Of a stretch of 64,000 nucleotides of DNA, positions 35,340 to 42,805 are shown one piece after another. Every line of letters begins with the position of its first letter. Within the stretch, counting starts at the first letter, position 1. Source of the stretch: Phytoactinopolyspora mesophila (GTDB lineage: Bacteria; Actinomycetota; Actinomycetes; Jiangellales; Jiangellaceae); the NCBI RefSeq assembly GCF_010122465.1, contig NZ_WLZY01000008.1, positions 295,875-359,874 of the forward strand, in the 5' to 3' direction. The position numbers and the translations under genes are program-made. The notes under the pieces were generated by a model. It was given only the letters and a program-made list of their open reading frames with translations, made no database searches and was not told the DNA's origin.

Positions 35340-35807
35340 TTGTCCAATCCCGGCACCCCGGAGCCACAGCCGACCGCCCAGCCGCAGGCAGACGCGGATG
35401 AGCGGCTACAGCAACGCTACGGGCGAGGATCCAGCCATCTGGGCCAGCGGGCCGGCAACCCGGGTATCAGCCGGCGCAACATCATCATCGTCGTGTTCAT
35501 CGCCGCCATCGCCGCCGTGGCGACCTGGTTCATCATCGATGCCCAGAGGGGCTCCATCCAGGCGGCGCTGCGCTCGTGGGAAAGCCCTGCCGACGGCGTC
35601 ATGCCCGTCATCGTAGAAGTCGACCGCAGCCCGGACACGGTTCTCACCTGCGAGCTGATCGCCGTCGACATCAGGCACATCGTGGTCGGGCAACTGGAGT
35701 TCGAGATACCGGCCGGTGAGCCGGCGCGGCAGTTGGTCGAGGCCGACATACCGCTGCGGGGCGACGCCATCGCCCCGGAACTCCTCGGCTGCTCGCGTGA
35801 CGGCTGA
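35340..35807 (+). CDS. DUF4307 membrane protein
   Basis: A 155-residue protein with a Pro/Gln-rich N-terminal tail, RLQQRYG typical of the family, one transmembrane helix (IIIVVFIAAIAAVATWFII, about residues 48-66) and a small extracytoplasmic domain (VDRSPDTVLTCELIAVDIRHIVVGQLEFEIP). DUF4307 proteins lie next to mca across actinobacteria (Rv1081c), but no function is known. TTG start at 35340 with GGAG five bases upstream. Confidence 0.85.
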   Translation: MSNPGTPEPQPTAQPQADADERLQQRYGRGSSHLGQRAGNPGISRRNIIIVVFIAAIAAVATWFIIDAQRGSIQAALRSWESPADGVMPVIVEVDRSPDTVLTCELIAVDIRHIVVGQLEFEIPAGEPARQLVEADIPLRGDAIAPELLGCSRDG

Positions 35808-35943
35808 CAGGCGCCGCGCGGCGGGATGACCAGATCCGGGCGGAACAGCCCTCCGGCTGAGGGATCGCCGGAGACGGCCCTTGCTTGGTACTGTTGTCTA
35901 TTCTTCATGAACCCGACATCTACCGGGTAGAGGCTCGGTTGTG

Positions 35944-35970
35944 GACCACACTCACCGGCTGAGTGTGGTC
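35944..35970 (+). promoter_or_regulatory. Hairpin in the greA leader
   Basis: GACCACACTCA (35944-35954) pairs perfectly with TGAGTGTGGTC (35960-35970), loop CCGGC, ending 28 bp before the greA GTG. No T-tract follows. It could be a leader structure or operator controlling greA; position and symmetry are the only evidence. Confidence 0.5.
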
Positions 35971-35998
35971 TTGTGACGATAGGCAAGGAGCAGATGCT

Positions 35999-36505
35999 GT
36001 GACCGCTGCAAGCGACAACGTCGCCTGGCTCACCGAGGATGCCTACAAGCGTCTTCAGGACGAGCTCGAGTATCTGATGGGACCGGCTCGCACCGAGATC
36101 GCCAAGCGTATCGAGGCTGCCCGAGCGGAGGGTGACCTCTCGGAGAACGGTGGTTACCACGCTGCCAAGGAAGAGCAGGGCAAGCAGGAAGCCCGAATCC
36201 ACCAGCTACAGCAGTTACTACAACGCGCCAAGGTGGGCGAGACTCCCGCCGACGACGGAGTGGTCGAGCCGGGCATGATCGTCGAGGTGAAGTTCGCCGG
36301 TGATGACGAGGTCGAGCGCTTCCTGCTCGGTTCCCGGGAGCTCGCGTCGCTCGACGAGTCGGTCGAGATCGAGGTCTACTCGCCCCAGTCGCCGCTCGGC
36401 GCCGCGATCCACGGCAAGCGTGCGGGTGAGAAGGCCTCTTACGAAGCTCCGAACGGCCGCACCGTGACGGTTGAGATCGTTAGCGTCAAGCCCTACAAGG
36501 GCTGA
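35999..36505 (+). CDS. greA: Transcription elongation factor GreA
   Basis: A 168-residue GreA, which enters the RNA polymerase secondary channel and stimulates cleavage of backtracked transcripts. The N-terminal coiled coil (about 1-80) carries the catalytic acidic tip ARAEGDLSENGGYHAAKEEQ; the C-terminal FKBP-like domain (about 85-165) has SPLGAAIHGKRAGEKASYEAPNG. The GTG at 35999 has AAGGAG nine bases upstream; the longer frame from 35963 is rejected. A strong terminator follows. Confidence 0.96.
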   Translation: MTAASDNVAWLTEDAYKRLQDELEYLMGPARTEIAKRIEAARAEGDLSENGGYHAAKEEQGKQEARIHQLQQLLQRAKVGETPADDGVVEPGMIVEVKFAGDDEVERFLLGSRELASLDESVEIEVYSPQSPLGAAIHGKRAGEKASYEAPNGRTVTVEIVSVKPYKG

Positions 36506-36522
36506 CTCAGCGGACGAGTTCG

Positions 36523-36553
36523 AAGGCCCGGGAGGACGAACCTCCCGGGCCTT
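36523..36553. terminator. Terminator hairpin after greA
   Basis: AAGGCCCGGGAGG (36523-36535) pairs perfectly over 13 bp with CCTCCCGGGCCTT (36541-36553), loop ACGAA, 18 bp after the greA stop; CACTTTG follows. It lies between convergent greA and the DrrB-like gene and may serve both. Confidence 0.8.
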
Positions 36554-36580
36554 CACTTTGCGTCAACGGTTACCGGCCGG

Positions 36581-37435
36581 TCACTTGCTGGCAGCCGCCT
36601 TGTACTTGCGCACGGCCAGCGGCGCGAAGATCACAATGATCAGCATGCACCAGAGCACCGCTGCCAGTACGGGATTCTGCATCGGCCAAGCCTCTGAGGT
36701 GATGATCCCCTCGTTGCCGAACAAGTCCCGCGCCGCCGCGACCAATGCGCTGATGGGGTTCCACTCCGCCAGGTTCCGGACCACCGTGGGCATGGTGTCC
36801 GGCGGAACGAACGCGTTCGACAAGAACACCACTGGGAACAACCAGATCAGGCCTGCGGAAGCGGCGACCTGGGGGTTGCCCACAGAGAGCCCGATGAGCG
36901 CTCCGACCCACAACATCGCGAAGGCGAAGAGCAGCATCAAGCCCACCGCGCCGAGGAACGGCAGCACACCGTTGTGTACCCGCCATCCAACGATGAGCCC
37001 GCAGATCATCATGATGATGAGCACGATGAACTGGCTGGCCAGGTCAGACACCACGCGCCCGGCAATGACGCCGGACCGGGCCATGGGCAGCGAACGGAAA
37101 CGGTCGATGAGCCCCTTGTGCATGTCGTCGGCCAGGCCCACACTGGCCGGAGCCACAGCGAACGCCATGGTCTGCACGAAGATCCCCGCCATCAGGTACT
37201 CGCGGTACGCCCCGGCGACGTCCTCCGCACCGGGCACCCGAATGGCGCCGCCGAACACGTAGGCGAACAGCAGCACGAACATGATCGGCTGGATGAACAT
37301 GTAGATCTGCGTGTCCGGCACCCGCAGACCGCCGCGGATGTTCCGCCACGCGATGATCATCGTGTCCTGGAGCACTTGCCCGACACCGGCACTCTTGGGC
37401 GCGGCCTGGGAGGGCCGAACGTCTGTGGTTGTCAT
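36581..37435 (-). CDS. ABC-2 type exporter permease (DrrB-like)
   Basis: A 284-residue ABC-2 permease with about six membrane segments and an N-terminal tail carrying the HDTMIIAWRN-type motif (QDTMIIAWRNIRGGLR). DrrB-like features include PIMFVLLFAYVFGGAI, LPMARSGVIAGRVVSDL and LIWLFPVVFLSNAFVP. With the DrrA-like ATPase it forms an exporter of hydrophobic compounds of the daunorubicin-resistance family; no biosynthetic cluster is near, so the substrate is unknown. Its ATG overlaps the stop of the ATPase gene by 4 bp. Confidence 0.88.
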   Translation of the reverse strand: MTTTDVRPSQAAPKSAGVGQVLQDTMIIAWRNIRGGLRVPDTQIYMFIQPIMFVLLFAYVFGGAIRVPGAEDVAGAYREYLMAGIFVQTMAFAVAPASVGLADDMHKGLIDRFRSLPMARSGVIAGRVVSDLASQFIVLIIMMICGLIVGWRVHNGVLPFLGAVGLMLLFAFAMLWVGALIGLSVGNPQVAASAGLIWLFPVVFLSNAFVPPDTMPTVVRNLAEWNPISALVAAARDLFGNEGIITSEAWPMQNPVLAAVLWCMLIIVIFAPLAVRKYKAAASK

Positions 37436-38427
37436 GCGCTGACCCCCTCGGCCTGCTCGGTGTTTTCTGCTTCGTCGTCTTCGGCACGCCGGCCGGTGAG
37501 TTCGAGGAAGACATCATCCAGAGTGGGCCGCCGCAACGCGATGTCGTCGATGTCGATCCCTTGCTCATCAAGGTCACGGATCACTTGGACCAGGCCCTTG
37601 GAGCCCATAGTGGTGGGCACGGTGAGCTTGCGAGTGTGCTCGTCGACGACGCATTGGCCGTCGCTGCCACGCTGCAAGATCTCGACAGCCTGCTGCATCC
37701 TGGCTGGCTCGTGGACGATTACCTCGATGCGCTCACCACCGACCTTTGCCTTCAGCTCATCAGCTGTGCCCTCGGCGATGATCTTTCCGTGATCGATGAC
37801 GACGATGCGATCGGCCAGTGCGTCGGCTTCCTCGAGATACTGCGTGGTCAGCAGAATCGTGGCACCGCCACGGACCCGCGCACGGATGACGTCCCAGAGG
37901 TCGAGCCGGCTCGCGGGATCCAGCCCTGTGGTGGGCTCATCTAGAAAGAGAATCTTCGGATGGATGATGAGACTTCCGGCAAGGTCGAGTCTGCGGCGCA
38001 TGCCGCCTGAATACGTCTTGGACGGCCGGTCTGCTGCCTCGACCAGGGAGAACTGCTCGAGCAGCTCTTCAGCACGCTTCTTGGCTTCCTTGCTGGAGAG
38101 TTGGTAGAGCCGGCCGAACATCCAGAGGTTCTCGCGACCCGTCAGATTCTCGTCAACGGCGGCGAACTGCCCCGACAGGCCGATACTTGCGCGTACCGCC
38201 TGCGGCTGGTCGACGACGTCGTGACCCGCGACCAGAGCGCGTCCGCCGTCGAGCGGGAGCAGTGTGGTGAGCATCCGGACCGTCGTGGTCTTACCCGCGC
38301 CGTTGGGGCCGAGGAGCCCGACAACAGTGCCCTCGGCGACGGTCAAGTCGACGCCGCTGACCGCCTTCACGGTCTTGTCGCCGGAGCCGAAGGTCTTGAC
38401 CAGACCTTCGGCGATGATTGCATTCAC
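37432..38427 (-). CDS. ABC exporter ATP-binding protein (DrrA-like)
   Basis: A 331-residue ATPase. Walker A GPNGAGKTT is at residues 40-48, the ABC signature YSGGMRRRLDLAGSLI near 140, and Walker B ILFLDEPTTGLDPASR. The C-terminal ~90 residues hold the DrrA-type extension ending in TLDDVFLELTGRRAEDDE, which binds the permease. First gene of the two-gene exporter; promoter probably in 38428-38510. Confidence 0.9.
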   Translation of the reverse strand: MNAIIAEGLVKTFGSGDKTVKAVSGVDLTVAEGTVVGLLGPNGAGKTTTVRMLTTLLPLDGGRALVAGHDVVDQPQAVRASIGLSGQFAAVDENLTGRENLWMFGRLYQLSSKEAKKRAEELLEQFSLVEAADRPSKTYSGGMRRRLDLAGSLIIHPKILFLDEPTTGLDPASRLDLWDVIRARVRGGATILLTTQYLEEADALADRIVVIDHGKIIAEGTADELKAKVGGERIEVIVHEPARMQQAVEILQRGSDGQCVVDEHTRKLTVPTTMGSKGLVQVIRDLDEQGIDIDDIALRRPTLDDVFLELTGRRAEDDEAENTEQAEGVSA

Positions 38428-38516
38428 GTTGCTTTCCTCTCCTGAACACGGCTGTGCCGTGTGGCTGTGTGCAAGGCGGCATCATCGCAGCCCGCACTGA
38501 CAGCCGTGGGTGTTGC

Positions 38517-38536
38517 GACGGGTGGGTGCACCCGTC
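38517..38536. terminator. GACGGGTG hairpin between DUF2089 and drrA-like genes
   Basis: GACGGGTG (38517-38524), loop GGTG, CACCCGTC (38529-38536) is a perfect 8-bp stem located 43 bp past the DUF2089 stop on the minus strand. A likely terminator of that operon; weak T content makes it uncertain. Confidence 0.45.
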
Positions 38537-38578
38537 AGTTTCAATGGCGAGCCCCGGATAGGCCGGGAACCAGGGCCC

Positions 38579-38953
38579 TTACCTCAGAAGGTCCGTCGCC
38601 TCGTCGAGATCGAGTTCGCCTGCCGCCAGCCGTCGCAGCACGTCCTCACGGTCGACAGGCTCCATGGTGACCTCCAGTCCCCCAACTTCTTCGATGTCGA
38701 GACGGCCCAGCAGTTCGGCGTAGCGGATCCGGGCCGTCGGATAGCTCACCCCGAGCTCGCGGGCGAACTCCTTCATATTGCCTCGGGAGGCAAGGAACAC
38801 GCTCAGTATTTTTCGATCCTGGATACTCAGGGAGCAGTAAGCACAAGAGGTAAACCTGCCGGACAGCTCGGTTCCGCAGCCGTCACAAGCCAGGCGCGTG
38901 ACGTTCAGCACGTCCGCGCACACCGGGCAATCGCGCGGAGGCTGGTGTGTCAT
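38579..38953 (-). CDS. DUF2089-family zinc-ribbon/HTH protein
   Basis: A 124-residue protein with an N-terminal zinc ribbon (CPVCADVLNVTRLACDGCG, four Cys at about residues 9, 12, 23, 26), then a helix-turn-helix-like segment (FARELGVSYPTARIRYAELL) and an acidic tail. DUF2089 proteins are presumed DNA-binding regulators. Its ATG overlaps the stop of the upstream adhesin-like gene by 4 bp, so the two work together. The C-terminal VLRRLAAGELDLDEATDLL echoes the start of that partner (ILEKVAAGELDPAEAAKML). Confidence 0.85.
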   Translation of the reverse strand: MTHQPPRDCPVCADVLNVTRLACDGCGTELSGRFTSCAYCSLSIQDRKILSVFLASRGNMKEFARELGVSYPTARIRYAELLGRLDIEEVGGLEVTMEPVDREDVLRRLAAGELDLDEATDLLR

Positions 38954-39780
38954 CGGGCGTCTCCGCGGTCTGGAGTGCGCAGGTTGACCGCACCCATGAC
39001 GACTTCGAGGTCGATCTCGGCGCCGCCGAGACCCACGACGACGTCACGCTGCCGGTCCTTGTTTCGCGACTCCGGCTCAACAGACAGCCGGCCCAGCTGG
39101 ATGTCAGAGCGAACCCGGGCATCGGAGCCCTCCTCCAATGTCAGCTGCAACGAGCCGGACTCACAGCGAATCCGCGACTGGCCGTACGTCTGCCGGGTAC
39201 TCACCTGCGCCGAGCCGGCCTGAACCAGCAGGTCGATCGGTGCCTCCGAGCCGCGCACCCGCAACGAGCCGGCCGTCACTCGCACATGATCCAGCATGCG
39301 AGCCCCCTCGACCTGCAAGGAACCGGCGATCACCTCGACTCCCACCGGCAGATCTGGCCGGACTCGGACCGTCAGCTCGAGGTCTTGCCCGAGACTGTGC
39401 TGTACCCGGTCTGCCATCTCACGCCAGCGGCCACCGGCCAGCAAGACGAAGGCGTTGTTGGTCGGCACCAGCTCGGTCTCTCCCGTGATGAGGAGCGTCG
39501 AACCGTCGCGGCGGACCGTGTGGGGCCCATCGAGCGCAGCCGTGGCGACAGCGGGGTCGCCGACGATACGGACCCGGCGCGAGGTAGCACGGACGAGAAT
39601 CCGCTTGATCTCGGTCATCGAGGGCAGGGTGGCGCCCTCCAACGGCTCCGCATCTGTGGCGCGCAGCTCGTCTGATCCGGATTGTTTGATCTCATCGAGC
39701 ATCTTGGCCGCCTCAGCGGGGTCAAGCTCGCCAGCGGCTACCTTCTCGAGGATCTCGCGCGCATCTTCACTACCATTCAC
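38950..39780 (-). CDS. Putative adhesin/DUF4097-like beta-repeat protein
   Basis: A 276-residue protein. Residues about 8-30 are a short helical SHOCT-like motif (REILEKVAAGELDPAEAAKML). The rest is a beta-helix-like run of short strands: LLITGETELV, ELTVRVRPDLPVGVEVIAGSLQVEG, VTAGSLRVRG, VLVQ-type AGSAQVST, CESGSLQLTLEEG. No signal peptide or membrane helix is seen, so it is probably cytoplasmic. First gene of a pair with the DUF2089 regulator. Such pairs recur in actinobacteria; the role is not known. Confidence 0.72.
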   Translation of the reverse strand: MNGSEDAREILEKVAAGELDPAEAAKMLDEIKQSGSDELRATDAEPLEGATLPSMTEIKRILVRATSRRVRIVGDPAVATAALDGPHTVRRDGSTLLITGETELVPTNNAFVLLAGGRWREMADRVQHSLGQDLELTVRVRPDLPVGVEVIAGSLQVEGARMLDHVRVTAGSLRVRGSEAPIDLLVQAGSAQVSTRQTYGQSRIRCESGSLQLTLEEGSDARVRSDIQLGRLSVEPESRNKDRQRDVVVGLGGAEIDLEVVMGAVNLRTPDRGDAR

Positions 39781-39854
39781 GCGACCAATGATGCGGAAAA
39801 CCTTTCACAAATGTCAATGCCTCTTTATAAAACGGCAAGTCGGCCGCTGTTGGA

Positions 39855-41066
39855 TCAATCTTCTGGTATGGACAACGGGTAGTTCGACTGCCGCAGCCTG
39901 GCCAGCACCCTTGCCCGGTGCTCCGGGCCACGCGTCTCCAGTTGCAGCGCCACTTCGACTTGGTCGACCGGAAGGGAGGCCGCCGTCCGCTCGTGCACAA
40001 CGTCGAGCACGTTGGCGTCCACCGATGCGAGTTCGCTGAGCAACTGCGCCAGGGCACCGGGCGCGTCGGCCACGCGGACCCGGAAGGTGAGATACCTGCC
40101 CGCGGCCGCCATACCGTGCCGGACCACCCGCATCATCAGTAGCGGATCGATGTTTCCGCCGGAGAGAATCGCGACCACTGGTGGCTCGAACGCTCCCGGA
40201 TCTTCCAAGATCGCACCGACGGCCGCCGCTCCCGCGGGTTCGACCACCTGCTTGGCACGCTCGAGCAGTGACACCAGCGCCCGCGACAACGCCTCTTCCG
40301 ACACCGTCACCACGCTGTCGACATATTGCTGGATCACCGAGAACGGGACGTCACCCGGACGCCCCACAGCGATACCGTCGGCCATGGTGGACATCCGCTC
40401 CAGCGACACCGGCGCGCCGGCCTCCAACGACACCGGGTAGGCGGCAGCCCCTTCAGCCTGGACACCCACCACCCGCACGTCCGGCCGGAGATGATGTACG
40501 GCGAGCGACACACCAGCCAGCAGGCCTCCACCACCCGTTCCGACGATGATGGTGCGCACGTCGGGGCATTGCTCCAGAATCTCCGTACCGACGGTGGCCT
40601 GGCCGGCAACGACATCCGCGTGGTCGAAAGGATGGATCAGGACGGCGCCGGTCTCGGCCGCGAATGCCCGAGCGGCCAGGAGCGCTTCGTCGACAGTGGC
40701 CCCGGCGAACCGGACATCGGCACCATAGGCTTGAGTGGCCCGCTCCTTGACGATCGCCGCACCTTCCGGCATGAACACGGTGGCCGGCGTGCCCAGCATG
40801 CTCGCGGCCAGTGCCACACCCTGAGCATGGTTGCCGGCACTTGCCGCCACTACGCCATAGCGACGCTCGTCGTCGGATAGCTTCGCGATGCGCACGTAGG
40901 CGCCACGAATCTTGAACGAGCCAGCTCGCTGAAGGTTCTCGCATTTGAGGTGTACCGGCCCGCCCACCTTGCCGCCCAGCCATCGCGAATCCTCGAGCGG
41001 AGTGGGTCGCACGACGTCGCGCAGCATCTCCCGGGCAGCGTCGACCTCCGTCATTGTCAGGTCCAT
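39855..41066 (-). CDS. ilvA: Threonine ammonia-lyase (threonine deaminase)
   Basis: A 403-residue PLP enzyme converting threonine to 2-oxobutanoate, the first step of isoleucine synthesis (or threonine catabolism). PLP lysine K52 is in SFKIRGAY, the phosphate-binding glycine loop is VGTGGGGLLAG, and the C-terminal ~85 residues form a single ACT-like regulatory domain (YLTFRVRVADAPGALAQLLSEL). The short one-ACT form is typical of TdcB/short IlvA enzymes, so feedback may differ from classic IlvA. ATG at 41066 with AGGA upstream; two further in-frame starts exist. Confidence 0.88.
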   Translation of the reverse strand: MDLTMTEVDAAREMLRDVVRPTPLEDSRWLGGKVGGPVHLKCENLQRAGSFKIRGAYVRIAKLSDDERRYGVVAASAGNHAQGVALAASMLGTPATVFMPEGAAIVKERATQAYGADVRFAGATVDEALLAARAFAAETGAVLIHPFDHADVVAGQATVGTEILEQCPDVRTIIVGTGGGGLLAGVSLAVHHLRPDVRVVGVQAEGAAAYPVSLEAGAPVSLERMSTMADGIAVGRPGDVPFSVIQQYVDSVVTVSEEALSRALVSLLERAKQVVEPAGAAAVGAILEDPGAFEPPVVAILSGGNIDPLLMMRVVRHGMAAAGRYLTFRVRVADAPGALAQLLSELASVDANVLDVVHERTAASLPVDQVEVALQLETRGPEHRARVLARLRQSNYPLSIPED

Positions 41067-41099
41067 GACACTAGATCCTGTCACCACGTGCTTACGTTG

Positions 41100-41624
41100 T
41101 CATGGGAGACCACGCAGTGGCCATCGCTCGCCCGTGCCGCTGTCGATCAACGCCGCGTGGTCCGCCCGTGCCCGCAGAGGCAGAACGTCGTAAACAGCCG
41201 CTGCTACGACCGACAGTGCCGTGAGCTGAACCCGCGGCGCGAGCGTGCAATGCGGGATCCATGCCCCCGGCACATAATTCCGGTGAAGCTCGGCGCCAGC
41301 CGCCCGCACAGCCTCAACGACCCGCTCCTGCCGAAACGCGACGTCGCTGGTCAACGCCGGGATCAGCCACGTTCTGCCACGACGGAAGGTGCCAAGTCCA
41401 TCGAAAGAGAATTCAACGGGGCCGTTTGACGAAAGGGCGTCGACGGCTGCCCGGACGTCGTCGAGCTGCCACGACCGCAAAACGGCGTACGAGAAGTGCG
41501 GGACGTGGCGACCATGTGTGTGTGAACGCAAGCTCGGGACGCCGTTCTCCTCCAGGCGATCCCAGAGGCGGCACATCGCACGTTCGCCTCGTGCGTCGAA
41601 CAGCAGACAGACCGCGAGCGCCAC
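41100..41624 (-). CDS. 2'-5' RNA ligase-like 2H phosphoesterase
   Basis: A 174-residue member of the 2H phosphoesterase superfamily. The paired HxS/T motifs are H43-F-S45 (PHFSYAV) and H125-C-T127 (PHCTLAP), which would act on 2',3'-cyclic or 2'-5' nucleotide bonds. The GTG at 41624 begins the first conserved strand ALAVCLLFD; the frame continues to 41687 but would overlap the divergent oxidoreductase start. It lies downstream of no obvious partner; biological substrate unknown. Confidence 0.8.
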   Translation of the reverse strand: MALAVCLLFDARGERAMCRLWDRLEENGVPSLRSHTHGRHVPHFSYAVLRSWQLDDVRAAVDALSSNGPVEFSFDGLGTFRRGRTWLIPALTSDVAFRQERVVEAVRAAGAELHRNYVPGAWIPHCTLAPRVQLTALSVVAAAVYDVLPLRARADHAALIDSGTGERWPLRGLP

Positions 41625-41685
41625 GTTCCCACGGTAGTCGCTACAGGTGTCTACCCATCCAGAGTGCGCGAATAGAGTGAGTTCC

Positions 41686-42672
41686 ATGAAGCTTGCGTGG
41701 TTGTGCAGTCATGAGTCCTATCAGCCCGAGATCCTCCTGGAACACGCCGTCTTGGCCGAGCAGTCCGGCTTCGATGTGGTCACCGGCGCTGACCACTTCC
41801 ATCCCTGGGTCGACGACGCGTCGGCCTCCAGCTTCGTGTGGAGCTGGTTCGGCGCCGTGGCCCAGGCGACATCGCGCGTCGAGCTGGCCACCAGCGTCAC
41901 GGCCCCCCTCTTCCGCTACCACCCAGGGCTGATCGCTCAGGCCGCGGCCACCCTCGACCGTCTGTCGGGTGGACGGTTCATCCTGGGTGTGGGCACCGGC
42001 GAGGCCATCAACGAAGCGCCCCTGGGATACGAGTTCCCCGGCTATACCGAGCGGATCGCCCGCATGGACGAGGCGCTGCGGATCATCCACGGGTTGCTGG
42101 CGGGAGAGAAACTCGACATCGACGGCCAGTACTACCAAGCCCGTACGGCCAAGCTGTACAGCGCTCCCGTCGGGACCGTCCCGGTGTGGATGGCCGCCGG
42201 CGGCCCGAAATCGGCCACCTTCGCCGGGCAGCACGCCGAAGGACTGATCACTAGTGTCAAAGATCCGGCCGACGCCATGGAGCGGGTGATCACCCCGTAT
42301 CGCGAGGCCGCCGGGGCACGTGGCGCCTCGACCACCATCATGGCCACTCGCTGGGTGGTGCTGGCCGGCAACGACGACGAAGCGTGGGAAGCTCTCGCCG
42401 CCATGCGCGGGCTCCGGGCGCCGGGGCGACTAGAAGTCGCCGACCCGATGGTGCTGCGGGAACGGGCCGACGCGATGGACCGGCAGGAGATCCTGAGCAA
42501 GTACACGATTGTTCGTGATCTCGACCAGCTGGCCGAGGCGTACCGGCCACTCGTGCACGACGTCGGCGCGGACTACGTGGCCATTCAGGTGGCCAGTCTC
42601 GACCCGGTGAGGACCATCAAGCAGGTCGGCGAGCAGGTACTGCCCGCGCTGCGCGAGTGGTCACGCGAGTGA
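41686..42672 (+). CDS. F420-dependent LLM-class oxidoreductase (TIGR03557-like)
   Basis: A 328-residue TIM-barrel flavin/F420-dependent oxidoreductase of the luciferase-like family. Family features are VVTGADHFHPWVDD (residues about 35-48), LDRLSGGRFILGVGTGEAINE with the coenzyme phosphate loop, and PVWMAAGGPKSATFAGQHAEGLI. Members in the TIGR03557 group include glucose-6-phosphate dehydrogenase-like F420 enzymes of unknown substrate. The ATG at 41686 is the family start. It is followed, 13 bp after the stop, by the second copy of the hairpin repeat. Confidence 0.88.
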   Translation: MKLAWLCSHESYQPEILLEHAVLAEQSGFDVVTGADHFHPWVDDASASSFVWSWFGAVAQATSRVELATSVTAPLFRYHPGLIAQAAATLDRLSGGRFILGVGTGEAINEAPLGYEFPGYTERIARMDEALRIIHGLLAGEKLDIDGQYYQARTAKLYSAPVGTVPVWMAAGGPKSATFAGQHAEGLITSVKDPADAMERVITPYREAAGARGASTTIMATRWVVLAGNDDEAWEALAAMRGLRAPGRLEVADPMVLRERADAMDRQEILSKYTIVRDLDQLAEAYRPLVHDVGADYVAIQVASLDPVRTIKQVGEQVLPALREWSRE

Positions 42673-42685
42673 CGTCCAGCTGAAC

Positions 42686-42802
42686 CGCTTCGGCAAACGG
42701 AGTCTCTCCTCGCCCAGCAGACTCAGTCGGACAAGAGGCTTCGCCATCGACCTCCCTCGCTGATGCCCACCACACCATGGAGAGACTCCCTTTGCCGAAG
42801 CG
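42686..42802. repeat. 117-bp terminal-stem repeat element, copy 2 (inverted)
   Basis: Arms 42686-42709 and 42779-42802 pair over 24 positions with one mismatch. The reverse complement aligns with 19528-19641 at about 88% identity, including the conserved loop segment GGTGGGCATCAGCGAGGGAGG. It sits between convergent stops, 13 bp after the F420 oxidoreductase and 3 bp after metB. It keeps the inner GAGGT/GCCTC stem by a G-T pair where copy 1 has GAGGC. Confidence 0.85.
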
Positions 42803-42805
42803 CCC

